Source: Isoptericola sp. AK164 (GTDB lineage: Bacteria; Actinomycetota; Actinomycetes; Actinomycetales; Cellulomonadaceae). Taken from it: 64,000 nt of DNA. Under the pieces are notes generated by a model. The model was not told where the DNA came from and searched no databases. It saw only the letters and a program-made list of their open reading frames with translations. Below, piece after piece: positions 57,418 to 64,000 of the stretch. Numbering within the stretch: position 1 is the first letter of the stretch; the number at the start of each line of letters is the position of its first letter. Where the stretch lies: positions 682,001 through 746,000 of the forward strand of contig NZ_CP119106.1 of the NCBI RefSeq assembly GCF_029643425.1. Reading direction: 5' to 3'. The position numbers and the translations under genes are program-made.

Positions 57418-57529
57418 TCCTGGAATCCCGGCCCCGCGGCCGGGAGGACGAAGTCCCGACGACAGTCGTCGGGCACGTGGGAGGGTCCGCGCAGACCCGA
57501 CGACCACGACTGCAGCAAGGAGAACGCAG

Positions 57530-58237
57530 ATGGCACAGCGCAGCAAGGCGTACCGCGCCGCCGCGGCGAAGATCGACCGCGACAACCTGTACACCCCCCT
57601 CGAGGCCGTGAAGCTCGCCAAGGAGACCGCCTCGAAGAACGCCGACTCGACCGTCGAGGTCTCGTTCCGGCTGGGTGTCGACCCGCGCAAGGCGGACCAG
57701 CTGGTCCGTGGCACGGTCAACCTGCCGCACGGCACCGGCAAGACCGCTCGCGTGATCGTCTTCGCGAACGCGGCCAAGGCCGAGGAGGCCGCCGCGGCCG
57801 GTGCGGACGAGGTCGGCGGCGACGAGCTCATCGCGAAGGTGGCCGGTGGCTACACCGACTTCGACGCGGCCGTCGCGACCCCGGACCTCATGGGCAAGGT
57901 CGGTCGTCTCGGCAAGGTGCTCGGCCCCCGCGGCCTCATGCCGAACCCGAAGACCGGCACCGTGACCATGGACGTCACCAAGGCCGTGTCCGACATCAAG
58001 GGCGGCAAGATCGAGTTCCGCGTCGACAAGCACGCGAACCTGCACTTCATCATCGGCAAGGCCTCGTTCGACGAGACCGCGCTGGTGGAGAACTACGCGG
58101 CGGCGCTGGACGAGGTCCTGCGTCTGAAGCCGTCGTCCTCGAAGGGCCGCTACATCTCCAAGGCGACCCTCGCGACGACGTTCGGCCCGGGCATCCCGGT
58201 CGACCCGTCGAAGACGGCGAAGCTCACCGAGGCCTGA
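57530..58237 (+). CDS. rplA: 50S ribosomal protein L1
   Basis: 235 aa from ATG 57530, with AAGGAG six bases upstream. [20 protein letters not shown] at the N-terminus and [20 protein letters not shown] in the centre are typical. L1 forms the ribosome stalk and often represses its own operon. It is followed directly by a terminator; rplJ and rplL are not next to it. Confidence 0.97.
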   Translation: MAQRSKAYRAAAAKIDRDNLYTPLEAVKLAKETASKNADSTVEVSFRLGVDPRKADQLVRGTVNLPHGTGKTARVIVFANAAKAEEAAAAGADEVGGDELIAKVAGGYTDFDAAVATPDLMGKVGRLGKVLGPRGLMPNPKTGTVTMDVTKAVSDIKGGKIEFRVDKHANLHFIIGKASFDETALVENYAAALDEVLRLKPSSSKGRYISKATLATTFGPGIPVDPSKTAKLTEA

Positions 58238-58254
58238 TCCTCGGACGCGCGACG

Positions 58255-58288
58255 AACGGCCCGGCACCCTCGAGGGTGCCGGGCCGTT
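58255..58288 (+). terminator. Strong hairpin terminator after rplA
   Basis: A perfect 17+17 bp inverted repeat, AACGGCCCGGCACCCTC paired with its complement, begins 17 bp after the rplA stop and is followed by TCTGCGT. It has no long T-run, as is usual for intrinsic terminators in GC-rich actinobacteria. It separates the ribosomal genes from the sigma-CHAT unit. Confidence 0.85.
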
Positions 58289-58496
58289 CTGCGTCCCCGC
58301 CGAGATGTCCGGCTCGACGTGTATCAGGAGCAGGGGCGCCGCCTCCCTGGTGATGACACTGCCGAGCGGAGGGTGAAATCTCATGGGTGCGGGCACGGGG
58401 GAGCGTGGGCGGCGGGACGCCGCCCTAGGCTCGTCGGGTCCGCCTGAGTCGGCTACCACCGGGTCGGGGAGCATCACGCACACCACGCGAGGAGCC

Positions 58497-59105
58497 ATGA
58501 CGCGTCCAGCCGAGACGTCCAGCCTGGGAGACCGAGCCGCCGTGGCGGTGATCGAGTACCGCGAGGGGCGGCCGGGTGCGATGACCGACTTCGTCCGGGA
58601 GGCGTCACCGTTGCTGTGGCGCACGGTCAGGTCCCAGGGCGTCTCGCGGGAGGCGGCCGACGACGTGGTGCAGCAGACGTGGGCCGCGCTCGTGCGTCAC
58701 GTCGACTCGATCAGCGAGCCGAAGGCGACCCTGAAGTGGCTGCTCGTGACCGCACGCCGTGCGGCGTGGGAGGCGGTCCGCAAGGACCGGACCGACGACA
58801 TGCGCCGCACCGGGCTGCCGGACGACGACGCCGAGACCGCGACGACCCTCCCGGACCCCGCGCCGGGTCCCGAGGCGGAGCTGCTGCGCAACGAGCGCGA
58901 CCGCACCCTGTGGGCTGCGCTGCGCGAGCTGCCGGAACGGTGCCAGGAGCTGCTGCGACTCGTCTCGCTCGCCGACCGTCCGGACTACCGGTCCATCTCC
59001 GCCGCGATCGGGATGCCGATCGGGAGCATCGGCGCCACGCGGGGACGGTGCCTGGCCAAGCTGCGCACCGTCCTCACCGAACGAGGGGAGACCTCATGGA
59101 CATGA
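58497..59105 (+). CDS. Small sigma-70-family (ECF-like) sigma factor of the S8-CHAT unit
   Basis: 202 aa from ATG 58497. Region 2 lies at about residues 20-95 (SREAADDVVQQTWAALVRHV, KATLKWLLVTARRAAWEAVR) and region 4 at about 135-195 (LRELPERCQELLRLVSL, SAAIGMPIGSIGATRGRCLAKL). Start choice is open: ATG 58383, with GGAGGG nine bases upstream, would add 38 residues of non-conserved sequence, while 58497 has GAGGAG at only two bases. No anti-sigma zinc-finger gene follows; the next gene is the 165-aa companion. It probably drives its own operon. Confidence 0.85.
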   Translation: MTRPAETSSLGDRAAVAVIEYREGRPGAMTDFVREASPLLWRTVRSQGVSREAADDVVQQTWAALVRHVDSISEPKATLKWLLVTARRAAWEAVRKDRTDDMRRTGLPDDDAETATTLPDPAPGPEAELLRNERDRTLWAALRELPERCQELLRLVSLADRPDYRSISAAIGMPIGSIGATRGRCLAKLRTVLTERGETSWT

Positions 59106-59593
59106 CCGAGTTCGACGACGTGCCCGGTGCCGACGTACCGCTGGACGCGTCCGACGTCGCGCTGCTCGCGCGCGTCGCGGAGCTGGACGACCGCCTCGAC
59201 CCCGCCCCGCACGGGCTCGCCGAGCGTGCGCTGTTCGCCATGACGCTCGCCGGCCTGGAGGCCGAGGTCATGGAGCTGCAGGTCGTCGAGACCCCGGTCG
59301 GGTCGGTCCGCAGCGACGCCCCGGTGGAGACGCGCACCATCACGTTCACCCACGAGCGGTTGACGGTGATGATCGCCCTGTCGGCGGGCGCGGCCGCCGG
59401 GACGGTCAGGATCGACGGCTGGATGGCACCGGCCGAGGCCCTGGAGATCGTGCTGCGCCGACCCGACGAGGAGCGCGCCACCCTGTCCGACGAGGACGGA
59501 CGTTTCGTCCTCGAGGACGTCCCCCGGGGGCCGGCGAGCCTTCTGGTGCACCAGGGCGAGACGCCGGTGACGACGCCCGTCATCGAGCTGTAG
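59096..59593 (+). CDS. Sigma-factor companion protein, unknown function
   Basis: 165 aa, overlapping the sigma gene by 10 bp; a second ATG at 59102 is possible. The first 60 residues are acidic (AELDDRLDPAPHGLAERALF), the middle is a beta-rich segment and the last 35 residues (LSDEDGRFVLEDVPRGPASLLV) look like a carboxypeptidase-regulatory/CnaB-type beta-sandwich edge. There is no transmembrane helix and no HxxxCxxC zinc motif of the usual anti-sigma proteins. By position it may hold or release the sigma factor, or link it to the proteases. That role is inferred. Confidence 0.6.
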   Translation: MDMTEFDDVPGADVPLDASDVALLARVAELDDRLDPAPHGLAERALFAMTLAGLEAEVMELQVVETPVGSVRSDAPVETRTITFTHERLTVMIALSAGAAAGTVRIDGWMAPAEALEIVLRRPDEERATLSDEDGRFVLEDVPRGPASLLVHQGETPVTTPVIEL

Positions 59594-59660
59594 CCCGTCG
59601 ACCGAGGACTGATCAGGACATCAGGGCCGGTTCGCCGTGCCCGGACTCGAGGAGGAGCAC

Positions 59661-61400
59661 GTGAGCGAGACGACCATCGAGGACGCGGCCGGCGGGCGGC
59701 GCCCGGTCCGTCACCTGGACCCCGACCGGGTCCGACGGAGCCCGGGCGCGTCCCGGGTCCGGGAGACCGACTACGTGGCCGACCGGCTCATCGTCCGGGG
59801 CGGGCTGCCCGAGGACCTGCGCCGCCGTGTCGTCCCGGAGGCCGCCGCGCTCGGTGCCGGCGGGCAGGGAGCGATGGTCGCCCTGGACGACTGGGCCGGC
59901 GAGGGCGAGCCGACGAGCTGGCTCGACGGCGTGCGGCGGATCGCGACCGAGATGGGGTACCGCGTCGTCTACGACGGCACCCTGGGCGACCTCGCCGGGG
60001 ACGAGGTCGACGACGAGACGTTCGGCTACGCACTGCGCCTGGTCCCGCTGCGCGACGACGACGTCGAGGTCGACGTCTGGCAGGTCCTGGAGCGGATCGT
60101 CGGCGAGCTCGGTGCGCTCGACGAGCGTGACGACGCCGACGAGGGAGACCGTCCGACCCCCCGCGTCGGCTTGGACCACGTGCTGCGGGCGCAGCGTCAC
60201 CGCTCCACCCCGCTGCCGTTCGTGCCGGTCGCGCGGCCACGGAGCACCCCGCTGCCGTTCGGCGCGATCGACGAGTACGGGGTCGCCGGCAGCGGCGGTC
60301 TGACACCGGTGGGATACCTGGGAGCGCCGCCCCGCCGGTCGCTGGCCGACGGGCCGACGCCGTGGCACGCCGCCGACGGGACGCGGCGACCCGTGGTCGC
60401 CGTCGTCGACACGGGTGTCGGGTCGCACGACTGGTTCGGTGACTACGACCCGCACGACCCGCAGGACAGCGCCGTCGTGGTGCGCACGGCGACGCTCGAC
60501 GGCCGTCCGGTGGGCACCTTCCCCGTCCCGCGACACGCCACCGCGGACGCGGACTTCGGCGGCCTGAGCGTCGACCCGTTGACGGGTCCGCTCGATCCCG
60601 TGGCCGGTCACGGCACCTTCATGGCCGGTGTCGTGCACCAGGTGTGCCCCGACGCCGTACTGATGGCCGTGCGCGCGTTCGGCGGGTCCGGCGACATCCC
60701 CGAGTGGGAGGTGCTGCACACCCTGTGGCGGCTGCTGCGGTTCCACCGGCGCGGTGTCGCCGGTGACCCGGGGTACCACCAGGTCGACGTCGTCGTGCTG
60801 GCGATGGGCTACTACCACGAGCAGCCGGAGGACTACGGCTACGACGGGCCTCTGCGCCGCGTGCTGCGCGCGTTGCGCCGGGCCGGGGTGGTCGTCGTGC
60901 TCGCCTCGGGCAACGACGGGACCACCCGTCCGATGTTCCCGGCCGCCTGGGCACCGCACCTGCAGCAGGACGCCGACGCGCTTCGACCCGTCGACGGAGG
61001 CCAGCTCTCGGACCGGCACCCACCGCTGCTCGTCGCCGGTGCGGCCAACCCGGACGGCACGACCGCCATCTTCAGCAACGACGGTCCGTGGGTGACGTGC
61101 ATCCGCCCGGGGGCCGCCGTGCTGTCGACGATGCCCACGACGCTCGACGGGCCCGAGACCCCGGAGGCCTCGGTCGCCGAGCGTCTCCGGCCGGGGACCC
61201 GGGCCACGGTCGACCCCGACGACTTCACCGGCGGTTTCGCCACGTGGAGCGGGACGTCGTTCTCGGCCCCCTACCTCGCGGGCGAGGTCGCTGCCGCCCG
61301 GCTGCGGACGGGCGCCCGCGGCGAGGTGGGGGTCGACGGTGCGTGGGATGCTGTGACCAGGACGGTCGCACTCGACCGGGCGGGCGGGGACGGTGCGTAG
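59661..61400 (+). CDS. Cytoplasmic S8 (subtilisin-like) serine protease
   Basis: 579 aa from GTG 59661, with AGGAGGAG about five bases upstream. The triad is Asp250 (VVAVVDTGVGSHDW), His317 (VAGHGTFMAGVVH) and Ser533 (TWSGTSFSAPYLAG), with oxyanion Asn418 (LASGNDGTTRP). Residues 1-180 are an N-terminal domain with no signal peptide, so the enzyme should be cytoplasmic, unlike most subtilisins. The linker holds two copies of RSTPLPF (181-187 and 194-200) just before the protease core, possible processing sites. It lies between the companion and CHAT genes, in one transcript. Confidence 0.9.
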   Translation: MSETTIEDAAGGRRPVRHLDPDRVRRSPGASRVRETDYVADRLIVRGGLPEDLRRRVVPEAAALGAGGQGAMVALDDWAGEGEPTSWLDGVRRIATEMGYRVVYDGTLGDLAGDEVDDETFGYALRLVPLRDDDVEVDVWQVLERIVGELGALDERDDADEGDRPTPRVGLDHVLRAQRHRSTPLPFVPVARPRSTPLPFGAIDEYGVAGSGGLTPVGYLGAPPRRSLADGPTPWHAADGTRRPVVAVVDTGVGSHDWFGDYDPHDPQDSAVVVRTATLDGRPVGTFPVPRHATADADFGGLSVDPLTGPLDPVAGHGTFMAGVVHQVCPDAVLMAVRAFGGSGDIPEWEVLHTLWRLLRFHRRGVAGDPGYHQVDVVVLAMGYYHEQPEDYGYDGPLRRVLRALRRAGVVVVLASGNDGTTRPMFPAAWAPHLQQDADALRPVDGGQLSDRHPPLLVAGAANPDGTTAIFSNDGPWVTCIRPGAAVLSTMPTTLDGPETPEASVAERLRPGTRATVDPDDFTGGFATWSGTSFSAPYLAGEVAAARLRTGARGEVGVDGAWDAVTRTVALDRAGGDGA

Positions 61401-61410
61401 GAGGTAGGAG

Positions 61411-64000
61411 ATCGACAGGGCGGCGCTCGACGAGCGGCTCCGCGAGGCGCAGGAGCACAACGCTGCCTCGCGGGTCCGTCCGGCCTCGCGTGCCTACCGG
61501 TCGCTGCTGCGCGACGTGTCGCCGCTCGACCCCGCCCTGCACGGCGCCTGGGTGGTCGACCTGCGGGTGCGGGCGCTCGTGGGCGAGGCCTCCTGCACCT
61601 ACGGGCTCTCCGGAGACCTCGACGGTGCCCGACGGCTCGTGGCCGAGGCGCTCGTCGTGGCCGAGGCGGGCGGCCACCACGAGCTGTCCGCGGTGGCGCA
61701 CGGCCAGGACGGTCTGCTCCTGCTGAGGTCCGGCGACGCGCGAGGTGCCGCCGCCGCCTTCGACCGCGCGCTGTCGGCGGCCGACCCCGAGAACCACCGC
61801 GACCTGGCCGTCCTGCACATCAACCGCGGTGCGGCTGCCGGCGAGCTGCGCGACCTCGACGCCGACCTGCGCCACCACCAGATCGCTCTCCACCACGCCC
61901 GCCTCGACGGCAACGACCGCTATGCCGCGTTCGCGTCGTTCAACATAGGTTTCGCCTACTACCTGCGCGGAGACTTCCACCGCGCGCTGCGGAACATGGA
62001 GGAGTCGTCGGCGCTCCAGCCCGAGGGGCCGGACGGCTGGTCCGAGGTGGGACGCGCCCAGGTCCTCCTCGACGCGGGACTCGTCACCGAGGCGGAGAAG
62101 GTGCTCGCGGACTCCGCCGACATCCTCTCGGCCGAGGACCTGACCGGCGAGATGGCCGACGCTCTCCTGGCGCGGGCGCGCTGCGCGATCCTGCTGCGCC
62201 GACCGGAGGAGGCGCTGCGGTGGGCCGGGCGGTCGCGCCGGGCGTTCGCGCGCGTGGGCAACGACTCCTGGGCTCTGGCGGCACGGATCACGGCGCTGGA
62301 GGCCAGGCTCGCCCTGGACCGTGAGCGCGGGACGGCGCGCCGCACCGCGCTGCGTCGACGGCGCGACGACGCCCTCGCCCTGGCGTCGGAGGGCGGCGAC
62401 GAGTCCGCGGCACCGAGCCGCGAGGCCGCCGTGGCGGCCCGGCTGCTCGCCGCGGAGTGGTCGTTGCTCGCCGGCGACCACGACCGGGCGGCCGAGATCG
62501 TGGGCGAGGTGCCGCGGCTCGGGAGCAGCCCGCTCCCGCTGCGCATCCATCACGAGTCGGTCCGCGCCCAGGTGGCGTTCGCCGGCGGCGACCGGCGTCG
62601 CGGCCTGCTGGCCGTCCGCCGCGGCCATCGCGTGCTCGCTGACCACCGAGCACGTCTCGGCTCGGTCGACACGGTCACCGCCGCGGCGGCGCACGGGACC
62701 CGGATCGCGCGCGTCGACGTCGAGGCGGCGCTGGCCACACGGCGACCGCGGGCCGTCTTCGACGCCCTGGAGAGGGGGCGAGCGGCGTACGCGGGAGCCG
62801 CTCGGGTGCGCCCACCCGACGACGAGCAGCTGGCCGAGCTCCTGACCATGGCCCGTGCGGCCGCGGAGGACGCCCGGGAGCTCGCGACGAGCACGGACCC
62901 CGGCGACCGGGCGCGGGCCGCGAAGCGGTCGGCGGACGCCCATCGGCTGCAGCAGCGAGCGCGACGACGGTCGTGGCAGCTCGCGGGGACGGGGGACCGG
63001 ACGATACCCGAGCCGACGACCGCCCGTGACCTGATCCGAGACCTGCGTGCGGCGTGCTCGAACGCCGTCGTGGTGTCCTACCTGCTGACCGAGCGCGTGA
63101 CGGCGGTGCGGCTCGACGCGACGGGCGCGCGGCTGGTCGAGCTCGGCTCGTCGGCCGAGGCGGCCGAGCTGGCCCGCCGGGTCCGTCAGGACGTCGACGT
63201 GCTGGCCAACGGGCTCATCCCCGCCCCGATGCGCGAGGTGGCCGCGGCCTCGGCCCGGCGGTCCCTCGAGCGGCTCGACGACCTGCTGCTGGGGCCGCTG
63301 GAGGTGCACGGACCGCTGCACGTCGCGGCGCGCGACGGCCTGCTGGCGGTGCCGTGGGCGTCCCTGCCGTCCCGCGCGGGGATCGCGACCAGCGTCGACT
63401 CGTGGGTGGCACGCTACGGACCGGTCGACAGCAGTCGCCGGGTCCGGACGGCGCGCGCGCTGGTCGTCGCGGGGCCCGGTCTCGCCGCGGCAGACGACGA
63501 GGCGCGGCTCGTCGCCGAGGAGTGGGCGACGGCCGATCCGCGGACCGGGGAGCGCGCGACGTGCGCGGCCGTCCGCGACTCCCTCGCCGACGTCCAGGTG
63601 GTGCACCTCGCCGCGCACGGCGTCCACGAGCCCGACAACCCGCTGTTCTCCTTCGTCCGGCTCGCGGACGGACCGTTGTACGCGCACGAGCTGGACGGCG
63701 TGAACCTGCGGGGGACGGTCGTCGTGCTGTCCGCCTGCGAGGTCGGACGTGCCTCCGTGCGTCTGGGCGGCGAGCCGCTCGGGCTGACGAGCGTCCTGCT
63801 GCGCCTCGGGGCGCGAGCGGTCGTCGCGGCGGTCGCGCCGCTGCGGGACGAGGTCGCGGCACGCGTCATGCCGCGGCTGCACTCAGCGCTGCGCGACGGC
63901 CGGGAACCGGCCACGGCGTTGGCCCTCGCCGTGGCGTCGGAGCCCGAGCCCGTCCCCCTCGTCTGCTTCGGCCCGCTGGCCGTCGAGCGCGACGTGCAGG
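61411..64000 (+). CDS. TPR-CHAT caspase-like protease (3' end outside window)
   Basis: Open for 863 codons to the window edge. Residues about 20-560 form helical repeats resembling TPRs (LRVRALVGEASCTYGLSGDL, FASFNIGFAYYLRGDFHRAL). The C-terminal CHAT domain has the caspase-like dyad His736 (HLAAHGVHEPDNPLFSF) and Cys776 (VVVLSACEVGRAS). No ATG, GTG or TTG lies between an in-frame TAG (61405) and GTG 61516. An ATC at 61411 has a perfect AGGAGG (61399-61404) six bases upstream, overlapping the S8 stop, so a non-standard ATC start is proposed. GTG 61516 is the fallback and would lose 35 residues. Confidence 0.88.
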   Translation, partial: MDRAALDERLREAQEHNAASRVRPASRAYRSLLRDVSPLDPALHGAWVVDLRVRALVGEASCTYGLSGDLDGARRLVAEALVVAEAGGHHELSAVAHGQDGLLLLRSGDARGAAAAFDRALSAADPENHRDLAVLHINRGAAAGELRDLDADLRHHQIALHHARLDGNDRYAAFASFNIGFAYYLRGDFHRALRNMEESSALQPEGPDGWSEVGRAQVLLDAGLVTEAEKVLADSADILSAEDLTGEMADALLARARCAILLRRPEEALRWAGRSRRAFARVGNDSWALAARITALEARLALDRERGTARRTALRRRRDDALALASEGGDESAAPSREAAVAARLLAAEWSLLAGDHDRAAEIVGEVPRLGSSPLPLRIHHESVRAQVAFAGGDRRRGLLAVRRGHRVLADHRARLGSVDTVTAAAAHGTRIARVDVEAALATRRPRAVFDALERGRAAYAGAARVRPPDDEQLAELLTMARAAAEDARELATSTDPGDRARAAKRSADAHRLQQRARRRSWQLAGTGDRTIPEPTTARDLIRDLRAACSNAVVVSYLLTERVTAVRLDATGARLVELGSSAEAAELARRVRQDVDVLANGLIPAPMREVAAASARRSLERLDDLLLGPLEVHGPLHVAARDGLLAVPWASLPSRAGIATSVDSWVARYGPVDSSRRVRTARALVVAGPGLAAADDEARLVAEEWATADPRTGERATCAAVRDSLADVQVVHLAAHGVHEPDNPLFSFVRLADGPLYAHELDGVNLRGTVVVLSACEVGRASVRLGGEPLGLTSVLLRLGARAVVAAVAPLRDEVAARVMPRLHSALRDGREPATALALAVASEPEPVPLVCFGPLAVERDVQ

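Noticed and set aside
58383-58496. Sigma factor starting at ATG 58383
   Set aside because: It has a better-spaced Shine-Dalgarno, but the extra 38 residues look like untranslated sequence and region 2 begins normally from 58497. Kept as an alternative, not the main call.
61393-61410. CHAT start at GTG 61393 with readthrough of the in-frame TAG 61405
   Set aside because: No pyrrolysine-type context is known for this lineage, and the TAG lies in the spacer between a good Shine-Dalgarno and ATC 61411.

Overview
This is a GC-rich actinobacterial chromosome segment, most likely from the order Micrococcales near Cellulomonas, Isoptericola or Cellulosimicrobium. The evidence is the 14-gene nuo operon with actinobacterial C-terminal extensions, menaquinone genes, an rpmG-hadA-hadB / tRNA-Trp-secE-nusG-rplK-rplA order that is also seen in mycobacteria, and a CebR-like (cellobiose repressor) operator. 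The species cannot be fixed from the sequence alone.

Layout. (1) 1-21,400: a respiratory block. menF and menG come first, then a MenJ-type reductase, nuoA to nuoN and a polyprenyl diphosphate synthase, so quinone synthesis genes bracket complex I. A near-consensus Rex site lies in front of menJ-nuo. (2) 21,400-31,000: an orphan prepilin peptidase, an FprA-type ferredoxin reductase with a phased array of GAGAC motifs upstream, HtpX, a K+ channel, a HAD phosphatase, an atypical P-type ATPase, YajQ and RarD. (3) 31,059-32,653: tRNA-Tyr, tRNA-Thr, tRNA-Met, rpmG and hadA/hadB-like genes. (4) 32,700-52,000: about 19 kb of accessory DNA between hadB and murB. It holds a Tat-exported toroid-type enzyme under a CebR-like box, a TPP riboswitch with thiC, a desferrioxamine-type siderophore operon with an iron box and a DesC-DesD fusion, a LacI regulator with an MFS transporter, a small secreted protein with its own FtsX-type ABC transporter, and an HTH-MNT/HEPN toxin-antitoxin pair whose HEPN gene appears frameshifted. 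(5) 52,019-58,290: murB, an L,D-transpeptidase lipoprotein, adenosine deaminase, tRNA-Trp, secE, nusG, rplK, rplA and a strong terminator. (6) 58,497-64,000: a four-gene unit encoding a small sigma factor, a 165-aa companion, a cytoplasmic S8 protease and a TPR-CHAT caspase-like protease that runs off the window.

The best candidates for something undescribed are the sigma-S8-CHAT unit, the secreted-peptide/FtsX exporter locus, the 20-bp-periodic repeat arrays flanking the siderophore operon (whose repeats supply stop codons to neighbouring genes), and a pair of structured intergenic repeats whose stems differ while pairing is kept. Inside housekeeping operons genes overlap by 1-10 bp, so translational coupling is the rule.
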